A stretch of 6,858 bases of DNA from an uncultured euryarchaeote (GCA_937897365.1 CALCOP010000200.1:1-6858), one strand, 5' to 3'; positions 1 to 6,379 are shown, counted from the first letter of the stretch. Notes: generated by a model not told the origin, from the sequence alone. Translations and numbers: made by a program.

Positions 1-1268
1 CCGATTGGTTTTGGAGGTTGATTGTGAGCGTGACCTGGTCCATTTCCTCGTGATTTTCTGAAGGTGCGAGGTTCTCTTGACTTGCGCTCAGGTGCTCGGT
101 CTTGATTGTATGAACCACGGTTTCCATAACCTCCTTCAGTTCTTCTGTCTCGACCATCACGACGCGGAGGTCTCCCTCCATCAGGCTGGCGAGGGGCTCG
201 AGAACGCTCGTCTCGACGCTGCGGTCTTCCACCGTCGTCATTGCGAGCTCTTCGACCACCGCCGCCAGAGCGAGGTGCTCCACAACGGTTGCACTCAGTT
301 CGGAAAGCGAAGTTTGAATTTTTGCACTTAGGACATTCCCAATCATTGTCGTTGTAGGTTTCTCCCCCACGTCCACGGTTGTTCCCGCCCCGTCCACGAT
401 TGTTACCACCACTGCGTGGTAATCCGCATTGATTGCATTCGGTTCGGAAGGCAAAGTTTGAGTTTCGACATTTAGGGCAATCCCAATCGCCACCGCCTCG
501 GTTCTTTCCTCGGTGGTCATTCCTTTCAAAACGCCCACCTTGTCGGTCACGGTTTTGATAGCCTCGGTCATTCCCTCTCTCAAAACGACGTCCACCGCCA
601 GAGCCTCGAGGCTCTCCACAGCGATTACATTCTGTTCTAAATGCAAAGTTTGAGTTTCGACATTTTGGACATTCCCAGTCACCCGCACTTCGGTCATCTC
701 GACGTCCACGGTCGTTTCTTTCGAACCGTCCACCTTGTCGGTCACGATTTTGATAGCCGCGTTCGCTTCCTCTTCGATTGTCTCGATGACCACGGTTATT
801 TCCACCGCCTGTCCCACGAGGCTCTCCACATCTGTTGCATTCAGTTCTAAATGCAAAGTTTGAGTTGTTACACTTGGGACATTCCCAATCGCCACCACTT
901 CGGTCGCCACGACCACCTCGGTCGTTTCTGTCAAATCGACTGCCCTGCCTATCCCGGTTTTGGTAGTCACGGCCATTGCCACGTCGGTCGTCCCGTTGAT
1001 TTCGATCAAATCCTCTACGTTCTTCACGTTGTTTTTTGGCACGAATTCCAACTTCAATGCCGATTAAGGCATCGAGGTCGAGTTTTCGGTCAATGTGAGC
1101 AACGTGGGCAAGAGGTGCGTCAGTATTCCCAAGCACAGCATCGACTTTACCGATGTAAATTCCCGACTCGGAATTGATGATAATTGATTCAAGCGCAGGT
1201 GAAGAACCTGTGAAGGAAACCAAGAAGCCTCCTTCATGGCTTTTTGACTCAATCACACCAGTAAACAT
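1..1268 (-). CDS. gar1: Gar1-like H/ACA RNP protein with RG-rich tail and four RanBP2-type zinc fingers (C-terminus beyond window)
   Basis: The frame is open from the ATG at 1266-1268 to the window edge: 422 codons with no stop. Residues 1-75 look like a Gar1 core: G4-V5, GFLVSF at 14-19, P24, then YIGKVDAVLG at 38-47, P52 and a hydrophobic end near 75. This resembles the GxV...GFLIVR...VGxVxDVFGPVxxPY pattern of archaeal Gar1, which joins Cbf5, Nop10 and L7Ae on H/ACA guide RNAs for pseudouridylation. From residue 76 the protein is Arg/Gly/Asp/Asn-rich. It carries four fingers of the form DWxCPKCxNSNFAFRTECNxC, with W128, W198, W262 and W310; zinc ligands are C130/133/144/147, C200/203/214/217, C264/267/278/281 and C312/315/326/329. 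The spacing W-x-C-x2-C-x3-N-x6-C-x2-C is the RanBP2 pattern, and N, F, R and E-C-N match FUS-type fingers that bind single-stranded RNA. Residues 330-422 are RG, RP and Q-rich. Usual archaeal Gar1 is about 75-100 residues, so the tail is exceptional. The start is supported by AGGTGA at 1273-1278. The Gar1 call is by pattern, not by search. Confidence 0.9.
   Translation of the reverse strand, partial: MFTGVIESKSHEGGFLVSFTGSSPALESIIINSESGIYIGKVDAVLGNTDAPLAHVAHIDRKLDLDALIGIEVGIRAKKQREERRGFDRNQRDDRRGNGRDYQNRDRQGSRFDRNDRGGRGDRSGGDWECPKCNNSNFAFRTECNRCGEPRGTGGGNNRGHRDNRRGSERGYQNRDRQGGRFERNDRGRRDDRSAGDWECPKCRNSNFAFRTECNRCGEPRGSGGGRRFERGNDRGYQNRDRQGGRFERNDHRGKNRGGGDWDCPKCRNSNFAFRTECNQCGLPRSGGNNRGRGGNNRGRGGETYNDNDWECPKCKNSNFAFRTECNRCGAPRSGGGGRRARNDDGGRPQRRDERSRAPRQPDGGRPPRRDGRDRRTEGGYGNRGSYNQDRAPERKSREPRTFRKSRGNGPGHAHNQPPKPI
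414..965 (-). repeat. Three tandem copies of a 49-51 residue linker-plus-zinc-finger unit inside the Gar1-like gene
   Basis: Unit 1 spans 813-965, unit 2 603-755 and unit 3 414-560. Each begins with YQNRDRQG(S/G)RF(D/E)RND, continues through a short RG linker and ends with a finger and GxPR. At DNA level, 634-656 and 844-866 are identical over 23 nt (offset 210 nt = 70 codons). 535-563 and 730-758 match in 28 of 29 nt (offset 195 nt = 65 codons). Offsets that are multiples of three and a conserved reading frame show in-gene duplication. A fourth finger at 282-341 has a different linker (NNRGRGG twice), so it is an older or separate copy. Confidence 0.88.
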
Positions 1269-1272
1269 ACCT

Positions 1273-1278
1273 TCACCT
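1273..1278 (-). promoter_or_regulatory. Shine-Dalgarno site of the Gar1-like gene
   Basis: AGGTGA on the minus strand ends 4 nt before the ATG at 1268 and matches the archaeal anti-Shine-Dalgarno. It decides the start: the only in-frame stop upstream is at 1299-1301 and there is no other ATG between. The gap to the preceding gene is 57 nt with no clear TATA box, so co-transcription is plausible. Confidence 0.65.
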
Positions 1279-1324
1279 GTTTGTTGGGCCGAACGGCTTC
1301 ATTTGAGTGTGCCGGTTCGAGTCC

Positions 1325-3349
1325 TCAATCTCTTCGAGTCCTGCTTGCGAAGGCCGCACCGAGCAAAGTGATACTCAATGTTGCTACCATAGAGATGGCA
1401 GGAAGGCCTTCTTCTTCAATAACTTGGACATTCTCACTGTTGTCAGAACTTCCATCATTTGAATCTTGACTGGGAACATAAACTGACAATGTGGTAATCG
1501 ATCCAGATTCATCGGTTGCAGTCAGGAGAATGTCATAGGACGTAACAGGTGGGTTTTGAGCCGCACATGTTACGATGTTAACATCAATTTCCCACCCACT
1601 GCCCACTCGTAGGAAGTCGTTTGTTGTGTATCCGCAAAGGCGGAGAGAAAGTGTAACATCTTCACCATCGGGGTCTAACACGTCTCCTTGTAGTGAAAAT
1701 GTGAGTCCGTTTGCATTCCATGTAGCATTTAATCCATCGAGATTTTCATTTACCTCTATTACGGGTGGAAGGCTTGCTTTTTCGAGGCCATAATTAAGCA
1801 TGAAATTGTAATCGAGCATGGATGAACTTTGAGCCTGACCCATAACCATCACCATACCAGGAGCCAATCCCTCCAGTGGCAAGGAAAGTGTAGATGCAGC
1901 TGAGGCAAGCGTCGCAGTTCGCATTTGACCCATAGCACTGTCTTGATGAGCGTGAGCAGATATCGACATTTCGCTGACAAGTCCGGTAGGTGTAATGGTA
2001 AACTCAATACTGTCTCCAGTTTCTGACAGTGCTGCACTCGAGGTAAAGACATGACCGAAGGTCCAGTTTCGTGAATCGATTGAAGCAGCACTGAACGGGT
2101 CGACAACATAACACTCTGCATCAGAGGAAGTTGCTTGTGAGTTTTGATTTGAAACGATAAGGTTTCCATCGCCGTCAAGGGAAGCGGACCAACCTGATTC
2201 TGCAAATGTGCAATCCAGACTCCAGCCACTTTCATCAGTAGCCCAATTCTCAGTTATATCACCAGTAACAGTAATCATTTGTCCACCAGTGCTCATCGAA
2301 TCCAGCATTGGAATCACAGTTCCATCTGCGGGTGCATTTGAACTCCATTCAGGAACTTCATTGGTTTCGGGTTCCATCGTTGTAAAATCAATAAACAATT
2401 CACGCAGAATTGGGTATTCAGATGCTTCATATGTAACGACTTGGTTCACTCGAAGACGGCCATCTGGGAGATACAAGGCTTCTGGAGCTGCTAACACAGT
2501 ATTCTCGACTACCGTTCTTGAGCCATTGGTTTCAGTTGTCGTGTCTTGGATAGAATAATTCGCCATTCGCAATCCTTGCTTAAGGGGGAAATTCAATTCA
2601 AGTTTCGCATACGACATATTCGTAACGTTCAATGAGAGTGTAAAATTCGAATCTCCTGAGTTTGGCAGTTGGTCGAACTCGACATTGTTTGTTTCATCCT
2701 CAGCGAGGAACATCATGATTTGTAAATCATCGTTGATTGTTACAGGGACTTCTTTACAGCCACTTGCGGCACCGATATTTTGGCAAGAGCGTTCATTGGG
2801 ATGATTTGCAGGCACGAGATCGATTTCATCTAAGCCAATTCCATCTTCGACGAATGACAGGTTGTTCCAATCAGGAGAACCACGGTGTGGAATACCTTCT
2901 CGCACTCCAATTCGAGTATCCATTGCCCCGATACATTTGGGTCCTATTGCACGAACGGCATCTCGCTCATCGGTGCTGATAAAATCGTTATCTCCACCCG
3001 ACAATCCTTCAAACAATCCATCAAGATTGTCGCGAACGATTGAGGATTTACTACCGTTAACAAATGCGGTTGCATCCATCTCAGCAGTCGCCCAGTCATC
3101 GCCAACATTGATGACGAAGTCAGCGAAGTCGTAATCAAAAAGGTCTTCAAATTTCAAACCCTCACACTCGCCTGCGATATCCAATCCTTGTCGACCTTCA
3201 GCAGGTAATTGTTCTTCAGATGAATCGAGTGAGACTTGTGCTGTAAAAAGTGGGGAACTGCTCATGAGTATCATCAACAAAATCAGTCCGAAAGCGGTTG
3301 AGTTGCGCGTGAGAAAGCGAGTTACGCCATGCGTGGGGTGTCCTGCCAT
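1325..3349 (-). CDS. Large secreted, membrane-anchored surface protein of unknown function
   Basis: The protein has 674 residues. The N-terminus has basic residues and a hydrophobic stretch at 18-37, likely a signal peptide or anchor with possible cleavage after A37. An EF-hand-like loop lies at 117-128 (SGGDNDFISTDE), but its first Ca ligand position is Ser, so it is degenerate. Residues ~527-626 look like an Ig/cadherin-like beta domain with a GDVLDPDGEDVTLS segment. A Ser/Asp/Asn linker (627-646) leads to GLPAIS, a hydrophobic helix at 650-668 and a basic end RTRRD, so the C-terminus is probably anchored in the membrane with the bulk outside. There are nine N-X-S/T sequons and eight cysteines (62, 139, 189, 198, 380, 413, 572, 595), fitting an exported, glycosylated and disulfide-bonded protein. 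I see no catalytic motif. It starts 67 nt after the permease stop. No Shine-Dalgarno is visible; a weak AT-rich stretch at 3401-3416 could be its own promoter, but read-through from the ABC operon is equally likely. Confidence 0.88.
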   Translation of the reverse strand: MAGHPTHGVTRFLTRNSTAFGLILLMILMSSSPLFTAQVSLDSSEEQLPAEGRQGLDIAGECEGLKFEDLFDYDFADFVINVGDDWATAEMDATAFVNGSKSSIVRDNLDGLFEGLSGGDNDFISTDERDAVRAIGPKCIGAMDTRIGVREGIPHRGSPDWNNLSFVEDGIGLDEIDLVPANHPNERSCQNIGAASGCKEVPVTINDDLQIMMFLAEDETNNVEFDQLPNSGDSNFTLSLNVTNMSYAKLELNFPLKQGLRMANYSIQDTTTETNGSRTVVENTVLAAPEALYLPDGRLRVNQVVTYEASEYPILRELFIDFTTMEPETNEVPEWSSNAPADGTVIPMLDSMSTGGQMITVTGDITENWATDESGWSLDCTFAESGWSASLDGDGNLIVSNQNSQATSSDAECYVVDPFSAASIDSRNWTFGHVFTSSAALSETGDSIEFTITPTGLVSEMSISAHAHQDSAMGQMRTATLASAASTLSLPLEGLAPGMVMVMGQAQSSSMLDYNFMLNYGLEKASLPPVIEVNENLDGLNATWNANGLTFSLQGDVLDPDGEDVTLSLRLCGYTTNDFLRVGSGWEIDVNIVTCAAQNPPVTSYDILLTATDESGSITTLSVYVPSQDSNDGSSDNSENVQVIEEEGLPAISMVATLSITLLGAAFASRTRRD

Positions 3350-3416
3350 AGTTACTCGTCGTCATCTGGCCTCAAAGAGGCTTTCGTCTGAAAACCAGCG
3401 TAAATGTAATTTTTCA

Positions 3417-4247
3417 TTAGGGTAGAATCCTTTCCATTCGCCGGATAAACAGCCATGTAGGAAGCACAGTCCATATCAGAGCCATGCCCCAACTTTGCCA
3501 TACTGCAATGCCCCGGTCGATTTGGGGTAATCGAGTTTCCAGTAAGTGATGATAGACTCCGTTTGGTGAAAGCAAGTCTAAACCTCCCTCGAGCATCACC
3601 CAAGTAGCATCGTTTTCTTGTCCTATTGAAACACCTGAAGCATAAGCGACCATCGTGGTAACCAGGGCCCACAAGAATGTAAATAAGAACCAAAGTCCGA
3701 CGCCGAAGGAGATTGCCGTTCCTTGTTCTCGCGTATACGATGAGGCCAATACCGTAAACAACACGTACCAGAGGAGAATGAACGCAGTTGAGATGAAATA
3801 GACAAACGCATCTGCAGATGATGGCCAATCGCCCATTCGATAACGAACAAGCAGAATTGAGATGAGCATCAAAAACCATGTTGGTATAAGTATGGCCTGC
3901 CATGAACCAAAGATCATGGCAATTGCCTGATGAGAACGAGGCATTGGTTGAGACAGTCGAAGTTCCAATACGCCACTTGCTCGCTCTCGACTTACGGAAT
4001 CATACGACAACAGAACTGCGCACATCGTCGCTCCAAATACAACACCAAGGCTGGCATAAAACAACACTTCCATGGCATTTGCAGGTTGGTGACCCCCAGG
4101 GAGAACGATGTTCGGATCAGAGAATCCCCATGCCATTCCCGGTAGGAACAAAACCAAAATTGGTAGCATGATATACATCCTCGTAGAGAATAGGCGCTCA
4201 TTTCTGAAGCGTCTTGTAAACGCCATGATTCGAGAAAAGTCACTCAT
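3417..4247 (-). CDS. ABC-2 type transporter permease
   Basis: This 276-residue membrane protein has about six helices (near 24-42, 60-81, 113-134, 148-169, 178-203 and 251-268). The cytoplasmic segment SVSRERASGVLELRLSQP at 84-101 is the hallmark of the NosY/ABC-2 permease group, where similar text follows the second helix and couples to the ATPase. A second typical element is SPNGVYHHLL at 227-236. The start codon overlaps the stop of the ATPase gene in ATGA, and a strong Shine-Dalgarno lies just upstream, so the two are translated as a pair. It probably works as a homodimer, or with an unseen partner, in export or in handling of envelope components. The substrate cannot be read from sequence; the surface-protein gene next to it is the only local hint. 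Confidence 0.93.
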   Translation of the reverse strand: MSDFSRIMAFTRRFRNERLFSTRMYIMLPILVLFLPGMAWGFSDPNIVLPGGHQPANAMEVLFYASLGVVFGATMCAVLLSYDSVSRERASGVLELRLSQPMPRSHQAIAMIFGSWQAILIPTWFLMLISILLVRYRMGDWPSSADAFVYFISTAFILLWYVLFTVLASSYTREQGTAISFGVGLWFLFTFLWALVTTMVAYASGVSIGQENDATWVMLEGGLDLLSPNGVYHHLLETRLPQIDRGIAVWQSWGMALIWTVLPTWLFIRRMERILP

Positions 4248-5269
4248 TCCTCTTCACCTCGGAATGTACGGAGTGGCATCACTGATGTCGATGTGACTTC
4301 AAGCCCAACATCTTCAACAGATTGACCGGTTGCAGCGCAGAGCATTTCAATGACATTTGGGGGGCGCTCAATCCATGAGGTAATCTCTATGCCAGCGTTA
4401 ACCATTTCTTGAAGCAGACCGATTCGACTCTTCTCGAGAAGAACTTGCCAATGTTCGCTGAACTGTTCGATTTTGACACTTTCTTCATCTTCGATGAAAG
4501 TGTTCATATCCGGGGCAGTACCAATACCCGAAATTTCAGTTTTCTTGTTTAAGTTGAGTTGTTGAGCAACTTCATCCATTGTCCCTTCTGCAAGTATTTG
4601 GCCTCGATGCATGAGTGCTAATCGGTCGATAATTTCTACCAAACCTTCAACTTGGTGTGAAGATATTACGATTGAAACGCCTTTCTCGGTCAGTTTTCTT
4701 AGGAGTAGGACAAAAGCCGCAGCCGCAACCGGATCAAGTCCGTTCAGAGGTTCGTCAAGGAGTAGAATTTTCGGCGAACCCAGAAGAGCAGCAGCTAGAG
4801 TGAGGCGTTGCCGCATTCCTTGGCTCAATTCGCTCAAACGAGAGTCAACACGACTTTGCAAGCCTACTAATTTCAGTAAACCATCGACACGTGATTCACT
4901 GCTCGCTCGCATTTCAGCAATTTCCATCAGTGCGTTCCGAACCGTTTTTTTTCCTTGCCAGCGAACCTGTTCAGGCATATGGCCAACTTTCTGTCGAAGT
5001 TCTGTATCAGTGAGAGTGGATACCGACTCTCCAAGAGACGAACGAGCCGAACCATCTTGCAATGGCAGGATACCTGCCATCATGCGTAAGAGAGTTGTTT
5101 TTCCAGCTCCGTTGGGCCCGACTAATCCTAAAATTGAACCTTTTTTCAATTCAAGATTGGCTGAAAAGATGCCTTGGCCAAGTATTCTTCGCCATGGTTT
5201 GAAAGTGGAGGGTGCGTGTACGTAATGCCGGTAAGTAGCATCTTTTAGGCGTAAAACCACCTCTCCCAT
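4244..5269 (-). CDS. ABC transporter ATP-binding protein (ABC-2 / NosF-like group)
   Basis: The protein has 341 residues with a complete nucleotide-binding domain: Walker A GPNGAGKTT at 51-59, a Q-loop region MPEQ at 97-100, signature LSQGM at 147-151, Walker B ILLLDE at 167-172, D-loop GLD at 176-178 and the switch histidine H204 in SSHQ. After about residue 225 comes a C-terminal extension of ~115 residues, as in many ATPases of ABC-2 exporters. All catalytic residues are present, so it should hydrolyse ATP and drive the permease encoded immediately downstream (ATGA overlap). The first ~40 residues include a short basic insert (PWRRILGQG, 25-33) before the core strand. No Shine-Dalgarno precedes the ATG at 5269; GGAGAGGTGG occurs just inside the gene but no suitable later start follows it. 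The mRNA may therefore be leaderless or nearly so. Confidence 0.95.
   Translation of the reverse strand: MGEVVLRLKDATYRHYVHAPSTFKPWRRILGQGIFSANLELKKGSILGLVGPNGAGKTTLLRMMAGILPLQDGSARSSLGESVSTLTDTELRQKVGHMPEQVRWQGKKTVRNALMEIAEMRASSESRVDGLLKLVGLQSRVDSRLSELSQGMRQRLTLAAALLGSPKILLLDEPLNGLDPVAAAAFVLLLRKLTEKGVSIVISSHQVEGLVEIIDRLALMHRGQILAEGTMDEVAQQLNLNKKTEISGIGTAPDMNTFIEDEESVKIEQFSEHWQVLLEKSRIGLLQEMVNAGIEITSWIERPPNVIEMLCAATGQSVEDVGLEVTSTSVMPLRTFRGEEE
4254..4260 (-). promoter_or_regulatory. Shine-Dalgarno site of the ABC permease
   Basis: GAGGTGA on the minus strand, 6 nt before the ATG at 4247, lies inside the end of the ATPase gene. It is a near-full match to the archaeal anti-Shine-Dalgarno. It fixes the permease start and supports re-initiation at the ATGA overlap. 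Confidence 0.8.
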
Positions 5270-5369
5270 ACTTTGGCCACATCGTCAAGGTTTGACAATC
5301 TACCGTTTCAACCGTGTTCAAACCCCAAGACTCTTGACAGCCAACTCGACTCCATGAGTTGAATCCAAG
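5270..5369. promoter_or_regulatory. Divergent intergenic region with repeated half-sites
   Basis: The 100 bp between the two divergent starts must hold both promoters. There is an imperfect inverted repeat (GTCAAG 5284-5289 with CTTGAC 5333-5338; GGTTTGA 5289-5295 with TCAAACC 5318-5324). Inside it are two direct copies, ACCGTTTCAA (5302-5311) and ACCGTGTTCAA (5311-5321). A second inverted repeat, CAACTC/GAGTTG (5342-5347 and 5356-5361), lies just before the plus-strand start. No convincing TATA box is visible on either strand. Regulator binding is an inference. Confidence 0.35.
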
Positions 5370-6269
5370 ATGATAGGATATATCCTGCCCACGTTTTTAC
5401 TCGGTCTATCTATCGTGTTTGTCGTTGTTTTTGAGCATCGTAGACTCGATGAGGGCGAGGATTTTGACTGGAAAACTGGATTTGGACCCTTCGGGATTGA
5501 AGCCCTGATATTTACAATGGTCTTGTTATGGTTGCTTCCCGGAGGAATACTTCTGATAGGTCCAGTCATGCTCATCCTTTCTGTATTGAGCCCTGCAGGT
5601 CGGTTGGCTTGGCAAGAATACAAACGCCCTCGTGTCGTGGTGAGTATCGCTTTTGCAATGATGTTGTTCGTTGGCGGTTTCACCCCTACTTCCCCCCCTC
5701 CTTCTCCATCGGAATGGGGTCAACCTCTGTTTACTGAAAATCCGAATGCACCGCTTTACCCCGCCGGTGAACAGTATACCTGGCTTGAATTACCTGAGCA
5801 ACTCGGGGATACTGATTTGGAAATCATTCAATCTTTGACGTTACGCTTACCATTCCAATACGGGCCATTAGGTGCTGAGGCCACCGCTTTTCAACTTGCG
5901 AGTATGTTGAATATGGAGCAAGGAAGGTTGAATCAAGCAATTGAATTACTCGATCAAAAGGTATCATTGCCGGGTTCTCTTGATGTTGATGAAATGCTTT
6001 TACTTTCGATTCCTGCTGACCCAACACACCATTATGTTTCCAGTGAAAACTCAATCGATGAAGTCGTGAGTGTACGGTTGTATGAGCTACGAAGTCTTTC
6101 TATTGGAACAAGTGAAAACGGTTTGAAGGTTGGGGAAGTGCTTTGTGTTGCGACCAGTAATTGGGGTGGCGAATTGGAGGTTTTAGTGGTTGTTCGGCCG
6201 GTCGGACACACTGGAATTTCCAACGATAGGTATGCATACTCGTTGGCCGTTGATTGGCTATCTGCTTGA
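5370..6269 (+). CDS. Orphan membrane protein with extracytoplasmic C-terminal domain
   Basis: I do not recognise the family of this 299-residue protein. Hydrophobic segments lie at about 3-21, 42-57, 58-75 and 87-104. The basic stretch RLAWQEYKRPR (78-88) between the last two is probably cytoplasmic, so the rest should face outside. After a Pro/Ser-rich linker (105-114) comes a soluble domain of ~185 residues with a helical part (167-195, tetratricopeptide-like in flavour only) and a beta-rich end (about 230-297). There is one cysteine (C259). The start at 5370 keeps the first helix; the ATG at 5354 meets a stop two codons later and is excluded. No Shine-Dalgarno is seen. The gene is divergent from the ABC operon, which may mean shared control but no shared job is demonstrated. 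Confidence 0.85.
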   Translation: MIGYILPTFLLGLSIVFVVVFEHRRLDEGEDFDWKTGFGPFGIEALIFTMVLLWLLPGGILLIGPVMLILSVLSPAGRLAWQEYKRPRVVVSIAFAMMLFVGGFTPTSPPPSPSEWGQPLFTENPNAPLYPAGEQYTWLELPEQLGDTDLEIIQSLTLRLPFQYGPLGAEATAFQLASMLNMEQGRLNQAIELLDQKVSLPGSLDVDEMLLLSIPADPTHHYVSSENSIDEVVSVRLYELRSLSIGTSENGLKVGEVLCVATSNWGGELEVLVVVRPVGHTGISNDRYAYSLAVDWLSA

Positions 6270-6284
6270 GCAGTGTTGCTTTTT
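6269..6284 (+). terminator. Possible weak terminator after the orphan membrane gene
   Basis: A short hairpin AGCA-GTGT-TGCT (6269-6280) overlaps the stop codon and runs directly into a T-run (6280-6284). Archaeal termination relies mainly on T-runs, so this is possible, but the stem is only 4 bp. Confidence 0.3.
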
Positions 6285-6314
6285 CCGAGGGTGAAAGTGT
6301 CAAATTACTGAGGT

Positions 6315-6330
6315 TTTAGGGTGGCCTAAA
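6315..6330. promoter_or_regulatory. Palindromic operator candidate 1 (TTTAGG-GTGG-CCTAAA)
   Basis: Perfect 6-bp inverted arms separated by 4 bp. TTAGG/CCTAA half-sites resemble those bound by DtxR/IdeR-family metal-dependent repressors. The site abuts the TATA-like box at 6332 on its upstream side, where TFB would contact DNA, so occupancy would block promoter assembly. The identity of the regulator is inferred. Confidence 0.7.
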
Positions 6331-6331
6331 C

Positions 6332-6339
6332 TTTATGTA
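6332..6339 (+). promoter_or_regulatory. TATA-like box of the lipoprotein gene
   Basis: TTTATGTA lies between the two palindromes. At the usual archaeal distance of about 26 bp from box centre, transcription would begin near 6362, inside or at the end of the second palindrome. This leaves a leader of about 18 nt that still holds the ribosome-binding site. Confidence 0.55.
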
Positions 6340-6348
6340 GGGTCTGTT

Positions 6349-6364
6349 TTTAGGGCGGCCTAAA
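6349..6364. promoter_or_regulatory. Palindromic operator candidate 2 (TTTAGG-GCGG-CCTAAA)
   Basis: The arms are identical to the copy at 6315-6330; the 4-bp centre differs by one base. The two sites are 34 bp apart, about three helical turns. This copy covers the predicted transcription start, so a bound protein would hinder initiation. Confidence 0.7.
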
Positions 6365-6369
6365 CCGGA

Positions 6370-6373
6370 AGGT
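6370..6373 (+). promoter_or_regulatory. Ribosome-binding site of the lipoprotein gene
   Basis: AGGT, within GGAAGGTAAT, lies 6 nt before the ATG at 6380. It supports that ATG over the one two codons later. Confidence 0.55.
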
Positions 6374-6379
6374 AATCCT

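Noticed and set aside
117..128. Plus-strand hydrophobic stretches in this corner of the window considered as a small secreted peptide.
   Set aside because: They belong to the antisense shadow of the RG-rich tail and have no ribosome-binding site or signal-peptide pattern.
414..965. Regularly spaced near-identical stretches suggestive of a CRISPR-like array.
   Set aside because: Offsets are exact multiples of three, the reading frame runs through and the repeated text encodes zinc fingers. There are no unique spacers of constant length.
77..1177. Several plus-strand reading frames of 65-108 codons.
   Set aside because: They are antisense shadows of the Gar1-like gene. Its Arg/Gly-rich codons and repeated fingers leave few stops on the other strand, and the products are His/Cys-rich without family features.
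1305..1325. GCCGGTTCGAGTCC looks like the T-arm of a tRNA on the plus strand.
   Set aside because: Only two base pairs of the T-stem form after the loop (GCCGG against CCTCA). No matching acceptor, D or anticodon arm is found upstream. It lies in the short gap before the Gar1-like gene and is likely chance.
3352..3903. A 183-codon minus-strand frame overlapping the ABC permease.
   Set aside because: It is an alternative frame of the permease gene, lacks a ribosome-binding site and has no membrane or domain pattern of its own.
4611..5225. A 204-codon plus-strand frame opposite the ABC ATPase.
   Set aside because: The minus-strand frame has every ABC motif in order. The opposite frame is Arg/Ser-rich with no domain features and is a shadow.
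5375..5386. Perfect palindrome AGGATATATCCT right after the start of the orphan membrane gene.
   Set aside because: It lies in codons 2-6, and a TATA function there would need a later start that removes the first helix. No such start with support exists, so coincidence is more likely.
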